Assembly (NCBI RefSeq): GCF_003316845.1
Contig: NZ_QMIK01000001.1
Location: 62,001 to 126,000, forward strand
DNA length: 64,000 nt
Direction: 5' to 3'
From: Cognataquiflexum aquatile
Lineage (GTDB): Bacteria > Bacteroidota > Bacteroidia > Cytophagales > Cyclobacteriaceae
In this document: one piece after another, positions 9,062-16,992 of the stretch
Numbering within the stretch: position 1 is the stretch's first letter
How the letters are laid out: each line of letters begins with the position of its first letter
Position numbers and translations under genes: made by a program
The notes under the pieces: model-generated
The model's database searches: none
The model's input: only the letters and a program-made list of their open reading frames with translations
Told to the model about the DNA's origin: nothing

Positions 9062-9706
9062 TCATAAGTTTATTTTTTCTGTCAGATATTGCTCAAACCA
9101 ATCTCCCGATAGTGCTGCCACAACTTCCAAAGCGCCAGGCTCTTCGAATAAATGAGTTGCACCTTCTACAATTTGCAGTTTTTTGGGAGCCTTTATTTCC
9201 TTGAGCGCTTTCTCATTAAGTTCCAAGACTTCAAAATCATATTCTCCGACAAGGAGAAGAGTCGGGGAATTTACATTTTTAAGATGTTGCAGGGCCAAGT
9301 CAGGTCTGCCACCCCTTGAGACTACAGCCTTTATCTTACTCTGAAAATATGAAGCTGCGATCAATGCCGAAGCTGCGCCTGTACTTGCACCAAAATAGGC
9401 GAATGGCAGATTGCCAAGCATCGGCTGCCTCATCAGAATGTCTGTAACTTCCCTTAACCTTTCTGAAAGGAGACTGATGTCAAACCTCAATTCATTTTCC
9501 ATGTCTTCTTCCTTTGTTAGCAAATCAAATAAGAATGTGGCAAAATCTCTTTTATTCAGATGCTGCGCCACAAAGTTATTTCTCGGACTAAACCTGCTGC
9601 TGCCACTTCCGTGCGAAAAGACAATGAGTCCTTTGGCTTTGTCAGGGATACTGAGATCACCTTCCAAAGTTTTTCCATCTACTTTGATTTTTAGGCATTC
9701 TTTCAT
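9062..9706 (-). CDS. Dienelactone hydrolase-like alpha/beta hydrolase
   Basis: The 214-residue product has an alpha/beta hydrolase core with an oxyanion segment FSHGSGSSRFSPRN (about residues 30-43), a nucleophile elbow GASTG with Ser108, an acid in LLVGEYDFEV and a His in EGATHLFEEPGA. It has no signal peptide, so it is cytoplasmic. The closest pattern I recognise is the hydrolase that partners the phosphoribosyltransferase described at 8364-9005; in some bacteria the two domains are one polypeptide. Natural substrate unknown. It is probably the first gene of a two-gene operon. Confidence 0.8.
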   Translation of the reverse strand: MKECLKIKVDGKTLEGDLSIPDKAKGLIVFSHGSGSSRFSPRNNFVAQHLNKRDFATFLFDLLTKEEDMENELRFDISLLSERLREVTDILMRQPMLGNLPFAYFGASTGAASALIAASYFQSKIKAVVSRGGRPDLALQHLKNVNSPTLLLVGEYDFEVLELNEKALKEIKAPKKLQIVEGATHLFEEPGALEVVAALSGDWFEQYLTEKINL

Positions 9707-9918
9707 TTTGATGCCATTTTGGAATGCTTTAAACCAGTCTGTTGACCAATTTTAACTTGAACATAATTTAAAAACACAAAACCACAGATTACATGACATT
9801 TGCTTGGCTTCTTTATGATTATCATTCTTGAATTGACCCTATTGAACAACAGGATTCCTCAATCTTTCAAATCATCAAAAAAAGTCATGATGGATAAAAA
9901 ATGCGGACGTTAGAATAA

Positions 9919-10116
9919 TCGACAATTAGCCAATATAAAATCCTGATTACTAAGAAATCGGCTTCACATGGAGACGGAATTAGAAAGATTCTCTCTAAAA
10001 ATAAAACAGAAAATTCTCCCCCAACCGAGAAAGTATATGAGGCAATAACCGAACTACTCCTCAAAGGGGCAAAGACCATGCCCAATAATGGCAAAAATTT
10101 TAAGCCTGTTAAGTAA
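9919..10116 (+). pseudogene. Possible remnant of a small gene (no start codon)
   Basis: The frame is open for 65 codons from just after a stop to the TAA at 10114-10116. It contains no ATG before codon 54, but the translated sequence (TKKSASHGDGIRKILSK, then EKVYEAITELLLKGAKTMP) has ordinary protein composition with an amphipathic helix. A short MMDKKCGR frame starts upstream at about 9889 in another phase, which would be compatible with a frameshifted or decayed gene. I do not recognise the family. Confidence 0.2.
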
Positions 10117-10283
10117 ACCAATCAAATCCCGGATAGGCTGTTTTTGGAATGAACCGACAAGCTCTTATCAGGAGGATGAATGACGGTTGAATTCATTAAT
10201 GGGGTTTGTGAATTATTGGTAAGATTGACCTGAGATATTGTTCCAAAAATATGTCTCCAATCCCCTTACTCATATATATCAGA

Positions 10284-10339
10284 TCCCCACGGCTGTATTT
10301 TTTTGACTTTACATTCAAAATTATTACAAGCCGTGGGGA
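10284..10339. repeat. Inverted repeat, 11-bp arms
   Basis: TCCCCACGGCT at 10284-10294 is perfectly complementary to AGCCGTGGGGA at 10329-10339, with a 34-nt AT-rich loop. There is no T run next to either arm, so it is not a standard terminator for the HdeD-like gene that ends at 10381. Its role is unknown. Confidence 0.7.
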
Positions 10340-10380
10340 ATGACTTTTTGAGGAAATCCAATATTTGGATTTGAAGTGAT

Positions 10381-10989
10381 TTAGGAAATTTTATTTTTCA
10401 AGTTCTGTAAAAGCTCTTTGGCATCTCCTCCTTTTTCTTTGATTTTCTTAAGCGCAAAAGCAAGGGTGATGTTAAACAATCCCAAAGAGAAAAATGCCAA
10501 AGCGGTAAAAAACACAATGGTCAATCCTCCCAAAGTCGGGTTGAATAAGATCATCAAAGAGAAAATGACCGACAATGCCCCGCTTGCAAGTAACCAACCC
10601 CATCCATCGGAACCGTATTTTTTCATATCAAAAGCAAACCCGAAAGTTGCAAAGCCTTTGAACATAAAATAAAAGGCAATGATAAAAGGAAGGACGACCA
10701 TGGTGATCGCAGGATTGAAAAACAAAACAGACCCTACCACAAAGTCAAACATCGCTCCGGCAAAATGCCATCCCCAATCGTCGATTTCATTCCTATTATT
10801 GATGGAAAATATCAATTGAAATATCCCCGAAACAAACATAAAAGAAGCAAAAATGATAGCAAGACTCATGTAGCTTTTGACAGGAGTGGAAATGGTCCAA
10901 GCGCCGACTAGGATGAATAAAATACCAACCAACAGTGGAAGCCACCAGTTTTTGATCATAAATCTGCTTTTTTTAAGTACTGATTCCAT
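10381..10989 (-). CDS. HdeD family (DUF308) membrane protein
   Basis: I start this at the ATG at 10989 (MESVLKKSRF, 202 residues), which puts the first membrane helix about 14 residues in; an ATG at 11034 is also open. Six hydrophobic helices arranged as three pairs are seen, each pair with a short Gly/Asn/Pro turn, as in HdeD/DUF308 proteins: for example WWLPLLVGILFILVGAWTI, then FVVGSVLFFNPAITMVVLP and LMILFNPTLGGLTIVFF. In E. coli HdeD is linked to acid resistance; the function here is not shown. The C-terminal tail is lysine-rich and cytoplasmic. No neighbour on the same strand within 200 bp suggests an operon. Confidence 0.85.
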   Translation of the reverse strand: MESVLKKSRFMIKNWWLPLLVGILFILVGAWTISTPVKSYMSLAIIFASFMFVSGIFQLIFSINNRNEIDDWGWHFAGAMFDFVVGSVLFFNPAITMVVLPFIIAFYFMFKGFATFGFAFDMKKYGSDGWGWLLASGALSVIFSLMILFNPTLGGLTIVFFTALAFFSLGLFNITLAFALKKIKEKGGDAKELLQNLKNKIS

Positions 10990-11203
10990 TTTTCTTTTGT
11001 TTAGATTTTTTGTTTTTAAAAATATTGAATCCAAAATGTAAGAAAATTTGAGTTCAGTTTAAGGTTGATCACATCAAAAGATTGTTAAAAAAATGCCTAA
11101 TTAATTTAACCAAGAAATTCTTGGGAAAAAGGTAGATTATCCCTTCCTTTTTATGAAAGGCCCAAAATTAAAATAAAAGGATAAATGAATAATATTCACC
11201 CGC

Positions 11204-12208
11204 TCATTCCTCAATTGCTGCCAATTTGATTTCAATTTTTTTCCTCAATTTATTAAAAAATCTGATCCTTTCTTTTTCACCGACAGTACTGACCATGGTT
11301 GATTTTTTGATCAGGTTATGGAGATTGTAAAACATGGCTTCATTGAATTTGGGATCCATAGAACCAATAAAGTACATGACGCTGTGGTTGAGGTAAGTAA
11401 TCTGTACATTGTCTAACTCAGCAATGATGGTATTGTCACCGATGACAAAGTCATTGACATACATGGTATATGGCGCGCTCTCAGCTGTGGGTTCTTTTCC
11501 CATTGGAAATTTCAAACCCAATTCCGCCATTTTTTCGATGTGGTTGACTACTTCCAATAATTGCTCAAACAAGATTTTCAATTCCTTTTGTGAAGGAATC
11601 AAACCCATATCATTGTACAATTCAATCTGCCGGATGGTGACATTGATTCCTTCTTCATTCCAAATCTCCGTTGTCGGAATCTGATTGAACAAATTGATCA
11701 TTTTGGTGCTCGTGTCTTTGAGCTTATAATAGAGCAGGTTATTGAAAGAGAATTTCTCATTCTTCAGACTTTCATTATGGAGGATGGATTTCATCCAGAA
11801 AAAGAATTTAAACGAGGCCAATTCAGGAAAATATAAATGGTAGAAGGGAGGCAGGTCTTTTACCAGGTAATACATGTGTTTCTTTTTTTGGATATGAAAC
11901 ATCTGTATCTGCTTCAGGACGTCCTCAAACCAATCGTCAAAACTGTCTTTGGTAAATGAATTCAGTTTGCCGTGGAAGACTATGGCATTGGTCTGAAGAT
12001 TAAAAACCTGATCAAGTGAAATATTAAAATGTTGGCTGATTTTTTTGATTTCCTCTAAGTCAATAAACTTTTCACCGCGGATCCTTCGGTAGGCAGAATC
12101 ATTGCTGATTTCCAATAAATCCGAGACTTCATCTACAAGGGATTTGTAAGGAGGGAGGAGGTTTCTTACATAATGGAAAAACTGAACCTGAATTTCTGAA
12201 TTGCCCAT
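11204..12208 (-). CDS. Helix-turn-helix transcriptional regulator of a Bacteroidota family
   Basis: The 334-residue protein begins with a helix-turn-helix domain at about residues 18-68: YKSLVDEVSDLLEISNDSAYRRIRGEKFIDLEEIKKISQHF, followed by NISLDQVF, as in XRE-type repressors. The long remainder is mainly helical (lengths, charged pattern) and has no enzyme motif that I recognise. Proteins with this shape are common single-domain regulators in Cytophagales; targets are unknown. It is preceded by a 617-bp AT-rich gap, and divergent from the fatty acid hydroxylase gene, which is a possible target. Confidence 0.7.
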   Translation of the reverse strand: MGNSEIQVQFFHYVRNLLPPYKSLVDEVSDLLEISNDSAYRRIRGEKFIDLEEIKKISQHFNISLDQVFNLQTNAIVFHGKLNSFTKDSFDDWFEDVLKQIQMFHIQKKKHMYYLVKDLPPFYHLYFPELASFKFFFWMKSILHNESLKNEKFSFNNLLYYKLKDTSTKMINLFNQIPTTEIWNEEGINVTIRQIELYNDMGLIPSQKELKILFEQLLEVVNHIEKMAELGLKFPMGKEPTAESAPYTMYVNDFVIGDNTIIAELDNVQITYLNHSVMYFIGSMDPKFNEAMFYNLHNLIKKSTMVSTVGEKERIRFFNKLRKKIEIKLAAIEE

Positions 12209-12825
12209 AACAAAATTAAAAGTGGTGAATTGAATGCTTTCTCATTAAATATCTCTTTGAGATAAATCCAAACTTTGGATTTAAATTAATCAGAATAAAA
12301 TTTCGTTGTGGCTGATGAAATGATAGGTTATTGACTAATTTAAAGAAAGACACAGAATATTCCTAAAGAAAAAAGTGTAATACTAGGAGCAAAAATGATC
12401 GTAAAAAATAAGTATGATTATTATAAGAAAAATTTATGCATTATCTGATCGAATTGGATTCAATAGATTTATTCAAATTTGATTTTATGGATCAAGCTTT
12501 TGATTTTTTTTAAATTTTTTTTAGTCAGGTATGAAATGTGATTTTTGATTTTTATTCAAAATCCCAATTTGAATAAAACTTTTGTGTGAAATATCCAAAG
12601 TCAGGCCGAATTGCGGTGGTTTTTTCAATTTTTAATAAAGTGGTCTTTTCCTTCCCTTAGTTTTCTGAATTATTACAAATCAGGCCATCGGCACGTATTT
12701 TTTCAATTCGCCGATGGTAAAAGTCTCAGGTAATTTGGTGGCATGATAAGAAATCACGGTTTGTCAGGTACTTCTTTGACAAGCCGACTTTCTTGAATTT
12801 TTCATTCACATAAATCCAAAAAAAG
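12209..12825. other. Long AT-rich intergenic stretch between divergent genes
   Basis: This 617-bp gap separates the HTH regulator and the fatty acid hydroxylase. I see no gene. The left part is very AT-rich. An inverted repeat lies at 12685-12717, and a weaker one (GGTTTGTCA / TGACAAGCC, eight of nine) spans about 12758-12785. The latter pair sits 40-60 nt before the hydroxylase start and could be regulatory. Confidence 0.5.
12685..12717. repeat. Inverted repeat upstream of the hydroxylase gene
   Basis: CCATCGGC at 12685-12692 pairs with GCCGATGG at 12710-12717 across a 17-nt T-rich loop. Both it and the repeat at 10284-10339 have a CGGC arm followed closely by GTATTTTTT, so they may be related. 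Confidence 0.6.
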
Positions 12826-13464
12826 ATGGAAACTCAAAAAATCTCCTTAGGAAAAAGAAAAGAACTTCAAGCAGCCATCAGTTGCATCATGGTTTTTGCT
12901 ATCATCGCCACTGTATTGGTTTTGGGAGCAGGATTGACCACCTCCTCTACATTCAAGTTTTTGTTTCTATTGGTCACGGGTTGGCTCGGATGGACTTTTA
13001 CCGAGTATTTTTTGCATAGGTTTTGGATGCATAACCACTTCAGGAATGTCAATAGCAAAATCTACGACATGCACATGAACCACCACAAGCATCCTCAGGA
13101 AATCAAAATTGACGGAACTCAAAGATCCATCTTATTTGTGGGTGGGATTTGGATATTTTACTTTGCCTTGATTTGGAACAATTATTTCACTTTGTTTCTT
13201 GGCTTTTATGTTGGCCTTACCTTATATAGCCTGCTTCATATCATGCTACACAAAAAGTGGGGACGCTATATTTTTCCCAAAGTCCAAAAGGCCCACATTC
13301 ACCACCATGGGAAATATCCTGACAAAGGATTTTCATTCAGTACAATTATCTGGGATTGGATGTTCGACACCTTACCTCCAAAAGAGGAAGTTATTTCGGA
13401 AAAAATGTTGGGATTTTATTTCAAACCTGACAAAGAAATGAAAGAATCAAAAAGCAGAAATTGA
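12826..13464 (+). CDS. Sterol desaturase/fatty acid 2-hydroxylase family membrane enzyme
   Basis: The 212-residue protein has two membrane-spanning pairs and the histidine clusters of the diiron hydroxylase superfamily: EYFLHRFWMHNHF (about residues 60-72), YDMHMNHHKHP (about 82-92), LLHIMLHKKWG (about 137-147) and KAHIHHHGKYP (about 155-165). The layout with a compact body and no cytochrome b5 domain is that of the C-terminal half of fatty acid 2-hydroxylases. A role in 2-hydroxylation of membrane or sphingolipid acyl chains would fit Bacteroidota, which make such lipids, but the substrate is inferred. A convergent terminator separates it from ferritin. Confidence 0.85.
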   Translation: METQKISLGKRKELQAAISCIMVFAIIATVLVLGAGLTTSSTFKFLFLLVTGWLGWTFTEYFLHRFWMHNHFRNVNSKIYDMHMNHHKHPQEIKIDGTQRSILFVGGIWIFYFALIWNNYFTLFLGFYVGLTLYSLLHIMLHKKWGRYIFPKVQKAHIHHHGKYPDKGFSFSTIIWDWMFDTLPPKEEVISEKMLGFYFKPDKEMKESKSRN

Positions 13465-13477
13465 AATTCTAAATTAA

Positions 13478-13516
13478 AAAAAAAGGGAAAAGTACCGGTG
13501 GCGCTTTTCCCTTTTT
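13478..13516. terminator. Bidirectional terminator between hydroxylase and ferritin genes
   Basis: AAAAGGGAAAAG pairs with CTTTTCCCTTTT across a short GC-containing loop, with A and T runs outside. It lies between two convergent genes and can serve both. Confidence 0.8.
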
Positions 13517-13523
13517 GATGTTG

Positions 13524-14081
13524 TTATTGTGCTTTTGAAGCAGATGCCGCAGCAGCTTTTCCGTGAAGTTTACCGAGTTCTTGATCGATGGTCCAAAGGC
13601 CAATACCTTCTTCGCCGATGATGTCAAACAATTCCAAAGCCCTTCTGGCCAAAGTCTCTTCTTCCCTTTGCTCGGTAACATACCATTGCATAAAGCTGAA
13701 AGTCGCAAAATCCTTGATTCCAAAGGCATGGTCTACAATGGAATTGATCGACTTGGTCACTTTGATTTCATGCTCAAGAATAAGTTCAAAAACCTCTCTC
13801 AAAGAATTGAAGTGGTGTCTGACACCTGTAATTTCCGGTTGGATGGCGTGTCCTCCTGCTTCGTTTACATAATGAAAGATTTTCATCATGTGCATTCTCT
13901 CTTCATCAGCATGGACATAGAGGTATTGGGATGCATTTTCATATCCCATCATGTGGCACCAAGAGGCCATAGACAGGTAATATGCGGAAGATTTGCCTTC
14001 CATTTCTATCTGCTGGTTCAACAATTTTTCTGTATCGAGCAGTAATGAACGCTGTAGCGTTACGATTTCTTTTGGTTTCAT
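13524..14081 (-). CDS. Ferritin
   Basis: The 185-residue protein has the four-helix ferritin fold with the ferroxidase ligands: Glu in QQIEMEGKSSAYYLSM (helix A), Glu and His in HADEERMHMMKIF (helix B, ExxH), Glu in FELILEHEIKVT (helix C) and Glu in WYVTEQREEET (helix D). No heme-binding Met typical of bacterioferritin is evident, so it is a non-heme ferritin that stores iron in the cytoplasm. The length is slightly more than the usual 165 residues because of an Ala/Ser/Lys-rich tail (AAAASASKAQ). The start follows a perfect -7 octamer by 17 nt. Confidence 0.95.
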   Translation of the reverse strand: MKPKEIVTLQRSLLLDTEKLLNQQIEMEGKSSAYYLSMASWCHMMGYENASQYLYVHADEERMHMMKIFHYVNEAGGHAIQPEITGVRHHFNSLREVFELILEHEIKVTKSINSIVDHAFGIKDFATFSFMQWYVTEQREEETLARRALELFDIIGEEGIGLWTIDQELGKLHGKAAAASASKAQ

Positions 14082-14399
14082 GGCTATTACATTTTATACA
14101 AACTTAACTAATTTGGAAAGATATGGTTATCGGAAGCCGAGATTTTGAGAAATTTAGATTTGGTATAAGTAAAAATCTAAACACCGATTTCAATTATCCA
14201 AAGATACTTTTGAACTGATTCCTTTAGCGTAGGAAATTGACCATCACAAAGCAAATTTATACACATTTATACCATCGGCTTTTTGGTCTATGGCATATGT
14301 TCTATATTTAATTTGATATGTTTTAATTCCAAAGGGAATTCAACATAATAAATTGAATGTCAATCCATCTACCCACAAATAAATAACCAAAAGAAAAAC
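14082..14399. other. Divergent intergenic stretch (ferritin / MocA)
   Basis: This 318-bp gap holds the start regions of two divergent genes. The only signal I can support is the ferritin -7 box at 14099-14106. I see no hairpin and no gene. Confidence 0.5.
14099..14106 (-). promoter_or_regulatory. Candidate -7 box of the ferritin promoter
   Basis: The minus strand reads TAAGTTTG, a perfect TAnnTTTG match, ending 17 nt before the ferritin ATG. No convincing -33 TTG is present at the usual distance. Confidence 0.4.
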
Positions 14400-15740
14400 A
14401 TGAATTCAAGAAGAAAATTCATCCAAAACGGCCTCTTGCTATCTGCAGGATTAAGTATGCCGGGAATGATCCATGCTGACTCTCTGTCTGCCCTTACCAA
14501 AAAAATTGCACCTTCTGACCAATTGAATTTTGCAGTAATCGGATGTAAGGGTATGGGATGGTCTAACATGAACGCCCATCTCAAAATGCCAAACGTCAAT
14601 TGTGTGGCCATTGCGGACATAGACCAAAGTGTACTTGACCAAAGGTCAGAGGATGTCAATAAACAGAGAGGAAAAAAACCACAAGTATACAAGGACTATC
14701 GCAAAATGCTTGAAAATAAGGATATCGATGCAGTGATCATCGGTACCCCTGACCATTGGCATTGCTTGACGATGGTGGACAGTCTTTCAGCGGGTAAACA
14801 TGTTTACGTAGAAAAACCAATAGCCAATACCATTGAAGAATGTAACCTGATGGTAAAAGCCAAGCAACGGTATGGAAAAATGGTGCAGGTAGGCCAATGG
14901 CAGCGAAGCGGTTCCCAATATGCAGAGGCTATTGCATATGTAAAGTCAGGAAAATTGGGTCAGATCAGATTGGTAAAGACTTGGGCTTATCAGGGTTGGA
15001 TGAAGCCTGTTCCGGTTAAGCCAAATGGACCTGTTCCTCAGGGAGTAGATTACGATATGTGGTTAGGACCTGCACCAAAGCGTCCATTCAATGAAAATAG
15101 ATTCCATTTCAATTTCAGGTGGTTCTGGGATTATGCCGGTGGCCTGATGACGGATTGGGGAGTTCATGAGATTGACATTGCCCTATATGCAATGGGCGTC
15201 ACTGCCCCAAAATCTGTAATGGCGTCAGGAGGCAAGTTTGCCTATCCGGATGATGCTTCCGAGACACCGGATACATTACAAACTGTCTATGAATACGATG
15301 GATTCAATATGCTTTGGGAACACGCTACCGGTATTGACGGCGGCAATTATGGTACCACAGAAGGAATAGCATTTATAGGAAACAATGCCACATTGGTAGT
15401 AAATAGGGGAGGATGGAAGGTTATTCCTGAAACTGAAGCCAAAGACGGAAAGAGAGTAAATAAAGTCGAAGAGATCCAATTGATCAAGCCAAACGGAAAT
15501 GCCCTGGAAATACATGCCAAAGGCTTTGTAAGTTCTATTATTGAAAATGATGCTTCAAAATTGACCTGCGGGATTGAAACAGGAAGTATTGCCGCCATCA
15601 ATGCCCAAATGGGAAATATCGCTTACAAAACAGGCAAGAAAGTCTATTGGGATGCTACAAAAGGTCAATTTACCGATCCTGAGGCGAATGCATTGATGAA
15701 AGCCAATTATCAAAACGGCTGGAAACTTCCAACCGTTTGA
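14400..15740 (+). CDS. Exported Gfo/Idh/MocA family oxidoreductase
   Basis: The 446-residue protein starts with a twin-arginine type signal (NSRRKFIQNGLLLSAGLSMPG), so it is folded with its nucleotide in the cytoplasm and exported. The Rossmann segment FAVIGCKGMGWSNMN (about residues 42-56) binds NAD(P), and the catalytic EKP motif is Glu138-Lys139-Pro140 in YVEKPIANT. The C-terminal half follows the GFO/IDH/MocA domain. These enzymes oxidise or reduce hydroxyl groups of sugars or cyclitols; exported Bacteroidota members are often glycoside or amino-sugar oxidoreductases. It ends exactly where the convergent lipoprotein gene ends. The same Tat plus MocA arrangement recurs at 48212-49567. Confidence 0.9.
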   Translation: MNSRRKFIQNGLLLSAGLSMPGMIHADSLSALTKKIAPSDQLNFAVIGCKGMGWSNMNAHLKMPNVNCVAIADIDQSVLDQRSEDVNKQRGKKPQVYKDYRKMLENKDIDAVIIGTPDHWHCLTMVDSLSAGKHVYVEKPIANTIEECNLMVKAKQRYGKMVQVGQWQRSGSQYAEAIAYVKSGKLGQIRLVKTWAYQGWMKPVPVKPNGPVPQGVDYDMWLGPAPKRPFNENRFHFNFRWFWDYAGGLMTDWGVHEIDIALYAMGVTAPKSVMASGGKFAYPDDASETPDTLQTVYEYDGFNMLWEHATGIDGGNYGTTEGIAFIGNNATLVVNRGGWKVIPETEAKDGKRVNKVEEIQLIKPNGNALEIHAKGFVSSIIENDASKLTCGIETGSIAAINAQMGNIAYKTGKKVYWDATKGQFTDPEANALMKANYQNGWKLPTV

Positions 15741-16358
15741 TCAGCGATTAAAAGATGAAAGATTGAGGGGAAGGTTATTCATTCCGGTAGCCTTCACCCC
15801 ATCTTTTGTCACCCAATCATGGGTTATTTTTACCATATTTTTTTCCAAGTCAAATTGGATGGAAATTTTTCCCGCCTTTGCATCATGCGTTTTTTCAAAA
15901 GTCAATTCATCCGGAAAATAATTCTGGCCAATGGCAGGCCCAAAAGCAAAATTTTTACCTTCTAATGTTGGGATAATTTTTGGATCCGAAAGCCCCGTAG
16001 ACGGATAGACAATGTATTCACCGCTTTGAAGAGGGAAGTCAGGTAAGCTTTTTCCATTGGAAACAGAATAAAAATTGATAGACATAACAGAAGAATTGGA
16101 AATATAAGGCTGCAAAAAATTAGCATCGGTAGAAAGATCCAATCTGGCCCATACGTGGGAATCCTCACTTGAATAATTGACCGGACCGGTGATGGCGAGT
16201 TTGGCTGACTTGAATTCAAGACGTTCATCCCCTATAGAAAAGTTGCTAAATTCTGTAAAAGGATCTTCTCCGGTATCGGTGATGGTACAGGCAGAAATGC
16301 CAAAAATCAGAAAAAATGAAACAAGAATATTCCGGGACACAAATTTTACAGGTTTCAT
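15741..16358 (-). CDS. Hypothetical lipoprotein
   Basis: The 205-residue product begins with a signal peptide ending FGISACTITD (lipid Cys24) and a mature part of short beta strands. No family is recognised. It contains FSIGDERLEFKSAKLAITGPV and later KAGKISIQFDLEKNMVKITHDW, patterns that suggest an immunoglobulin-like or calycin-like beta domain. The stop codon TGA directly abuts the stop of the convergent MocA gene with no gap. A perfect -7 octamer (TATCTTTG, minus strand) lies at 16375-16382. The protein is probably anchored to the outer membrane or periplasmic face. Confidence 0.7.
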   Translation of the reverse strand: MKPVKFVSRNILVSFFLIFGISACTITDTGEDPFTEFSNFSIGDERLEFKSAKLAITGPVNYSSEDSHVWARLDLSTDANFLQPYISNSSVMSINFYSVSNGKSLPDFPLQSGEYIVYPSTGLSDPKIIPTLEGKNFAFGPAIGQNYFPDELTFEKTHDAKAGKISIQFDLEKNMVKITHDWVTKDGVKATGMNNLPLNLSSFNR

Positions 16359-16374
16359 AGGTTTTAGAGATTGG

Positions 16375-16382
16375 CAAAGATA
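16375..16382 (-). promoter_or_regulatory. Candidate -7 box of the lipoprotein gene
   Basis: The minus strand reads TATCTTTG, a perfect TAnnTTTG match, 16 nt before the start at 16358. The same octamer lies before uxaC. A -33 box is not clear. Confidence 0.35.
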
Positions 16383-16421
16383 CTAAAGATCAAAAACTGT
16401 TCCTTAAAAATAGGAGTATTC

Positions 16422-16982
16422 TCACCAATCATTTTCTCTTTTTACATAATTCCATTCCTGTTTTAGGATACTATAATATATGGTATCCCTTCGCCTTCCC
16501 ATTGTCATCAAGGTATGGCTTCTCAGCACCCCTTCTTCAATTGCCCCAATGTTTTTGAGTGCTTTTCTTGCCTGAATATTCAATACGTCAGTTTTGAATT
16601 CTACCCTTTCCAAACCTAATATCTCAAAGCAATAAGTAAGCATCAGCTTTTTGACCTGGGAATTGATACCCACACCTTGGGAGTTTTTACCAAGCCAAGT
16701 CCATCCGATTTCCAACCTGCTGTCTCTTTCGGAAATATTGCCAAAGGCTGTCGAACCTACAATCGTGTTGGTGGTTTTTTCAATGATAACAAACTGCAGC
16801 CTCTGTTTTTGGAAAGCCGGTAAAGCCCAAGTTGCTAAACCTTCTCTGGTAGAAAGGTCATGGGTAAAAAAGCGCCACATCTCAGGATTGGAAGATAAAA
16901 GCAACAAAGCAGAAAGGTCATCTTCCGCTAATGGCCTTAACAAAACATTATCATTTTCCAATCTGAGGTTAAAATCGATCAT
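16422..16982 (-). CDS. RimJ/RimL-type GNAT acetyltransferase
   Basis: The 186-residue protein has the GNAT domain: the acceptor part begins with RLENDNVLLRPLAEDDLSAL, strand 4 has RLEIGWTWLGKNSQGVGIN with the acetyl-CoA pyrophosphate loop (QGVGIN), and the later CFEILGLERVEFKTDVLNIQARKALKNIGA is the characteristic RimJ/RimL tail. Substrate probably a protein N-terminus or small amine; not determined. It starts 10 nt after the stop of the HisC-like gene, so the two are co-transcribed. Confidence 0.85.
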   Translation of the reverse strand: MIDFNLRLENDNVLLRPLAEDDLSALLLLSSNPEMWRFFTHDLSTREGLATWALPAFQKQRLQFVIIEKTTNTIVGSTAFGNISERDSRLEIGWTWLGKNSQGVGINSQVKKLMLTYCFEILGLERVEFKTDVLNIQARKALKNIGAIEEGVLRSHTLMTMGRRRDTIYYSILKQEWNYVKRENDW

Positions 16983-16992
16983 TGGCCAGTTA

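Larger units (their letters stand above)
9707..10380. other. Intergenic stretch with a possible gene remnant and a long inverted repeat
   Basis: This 674-bp stretch has no convincing gene. On the plus strand a 65-codon open frame without an ATG (9919-10116) encodes a protein-like, lysine-rich sequence ending GKNFKPVK, which may be a decayed gene end or an unusual start. A separate inverted repeat lies at 10284-10339. The rest shows no structure that I can name. Confidence 0.4.

Noticed and set aside
12211-12218. Perfect minus-strand -7 match (TAATTTTG) before the HTH regulator
   Set aside because: It ends only two bases before the start codon and has no -33 partner.
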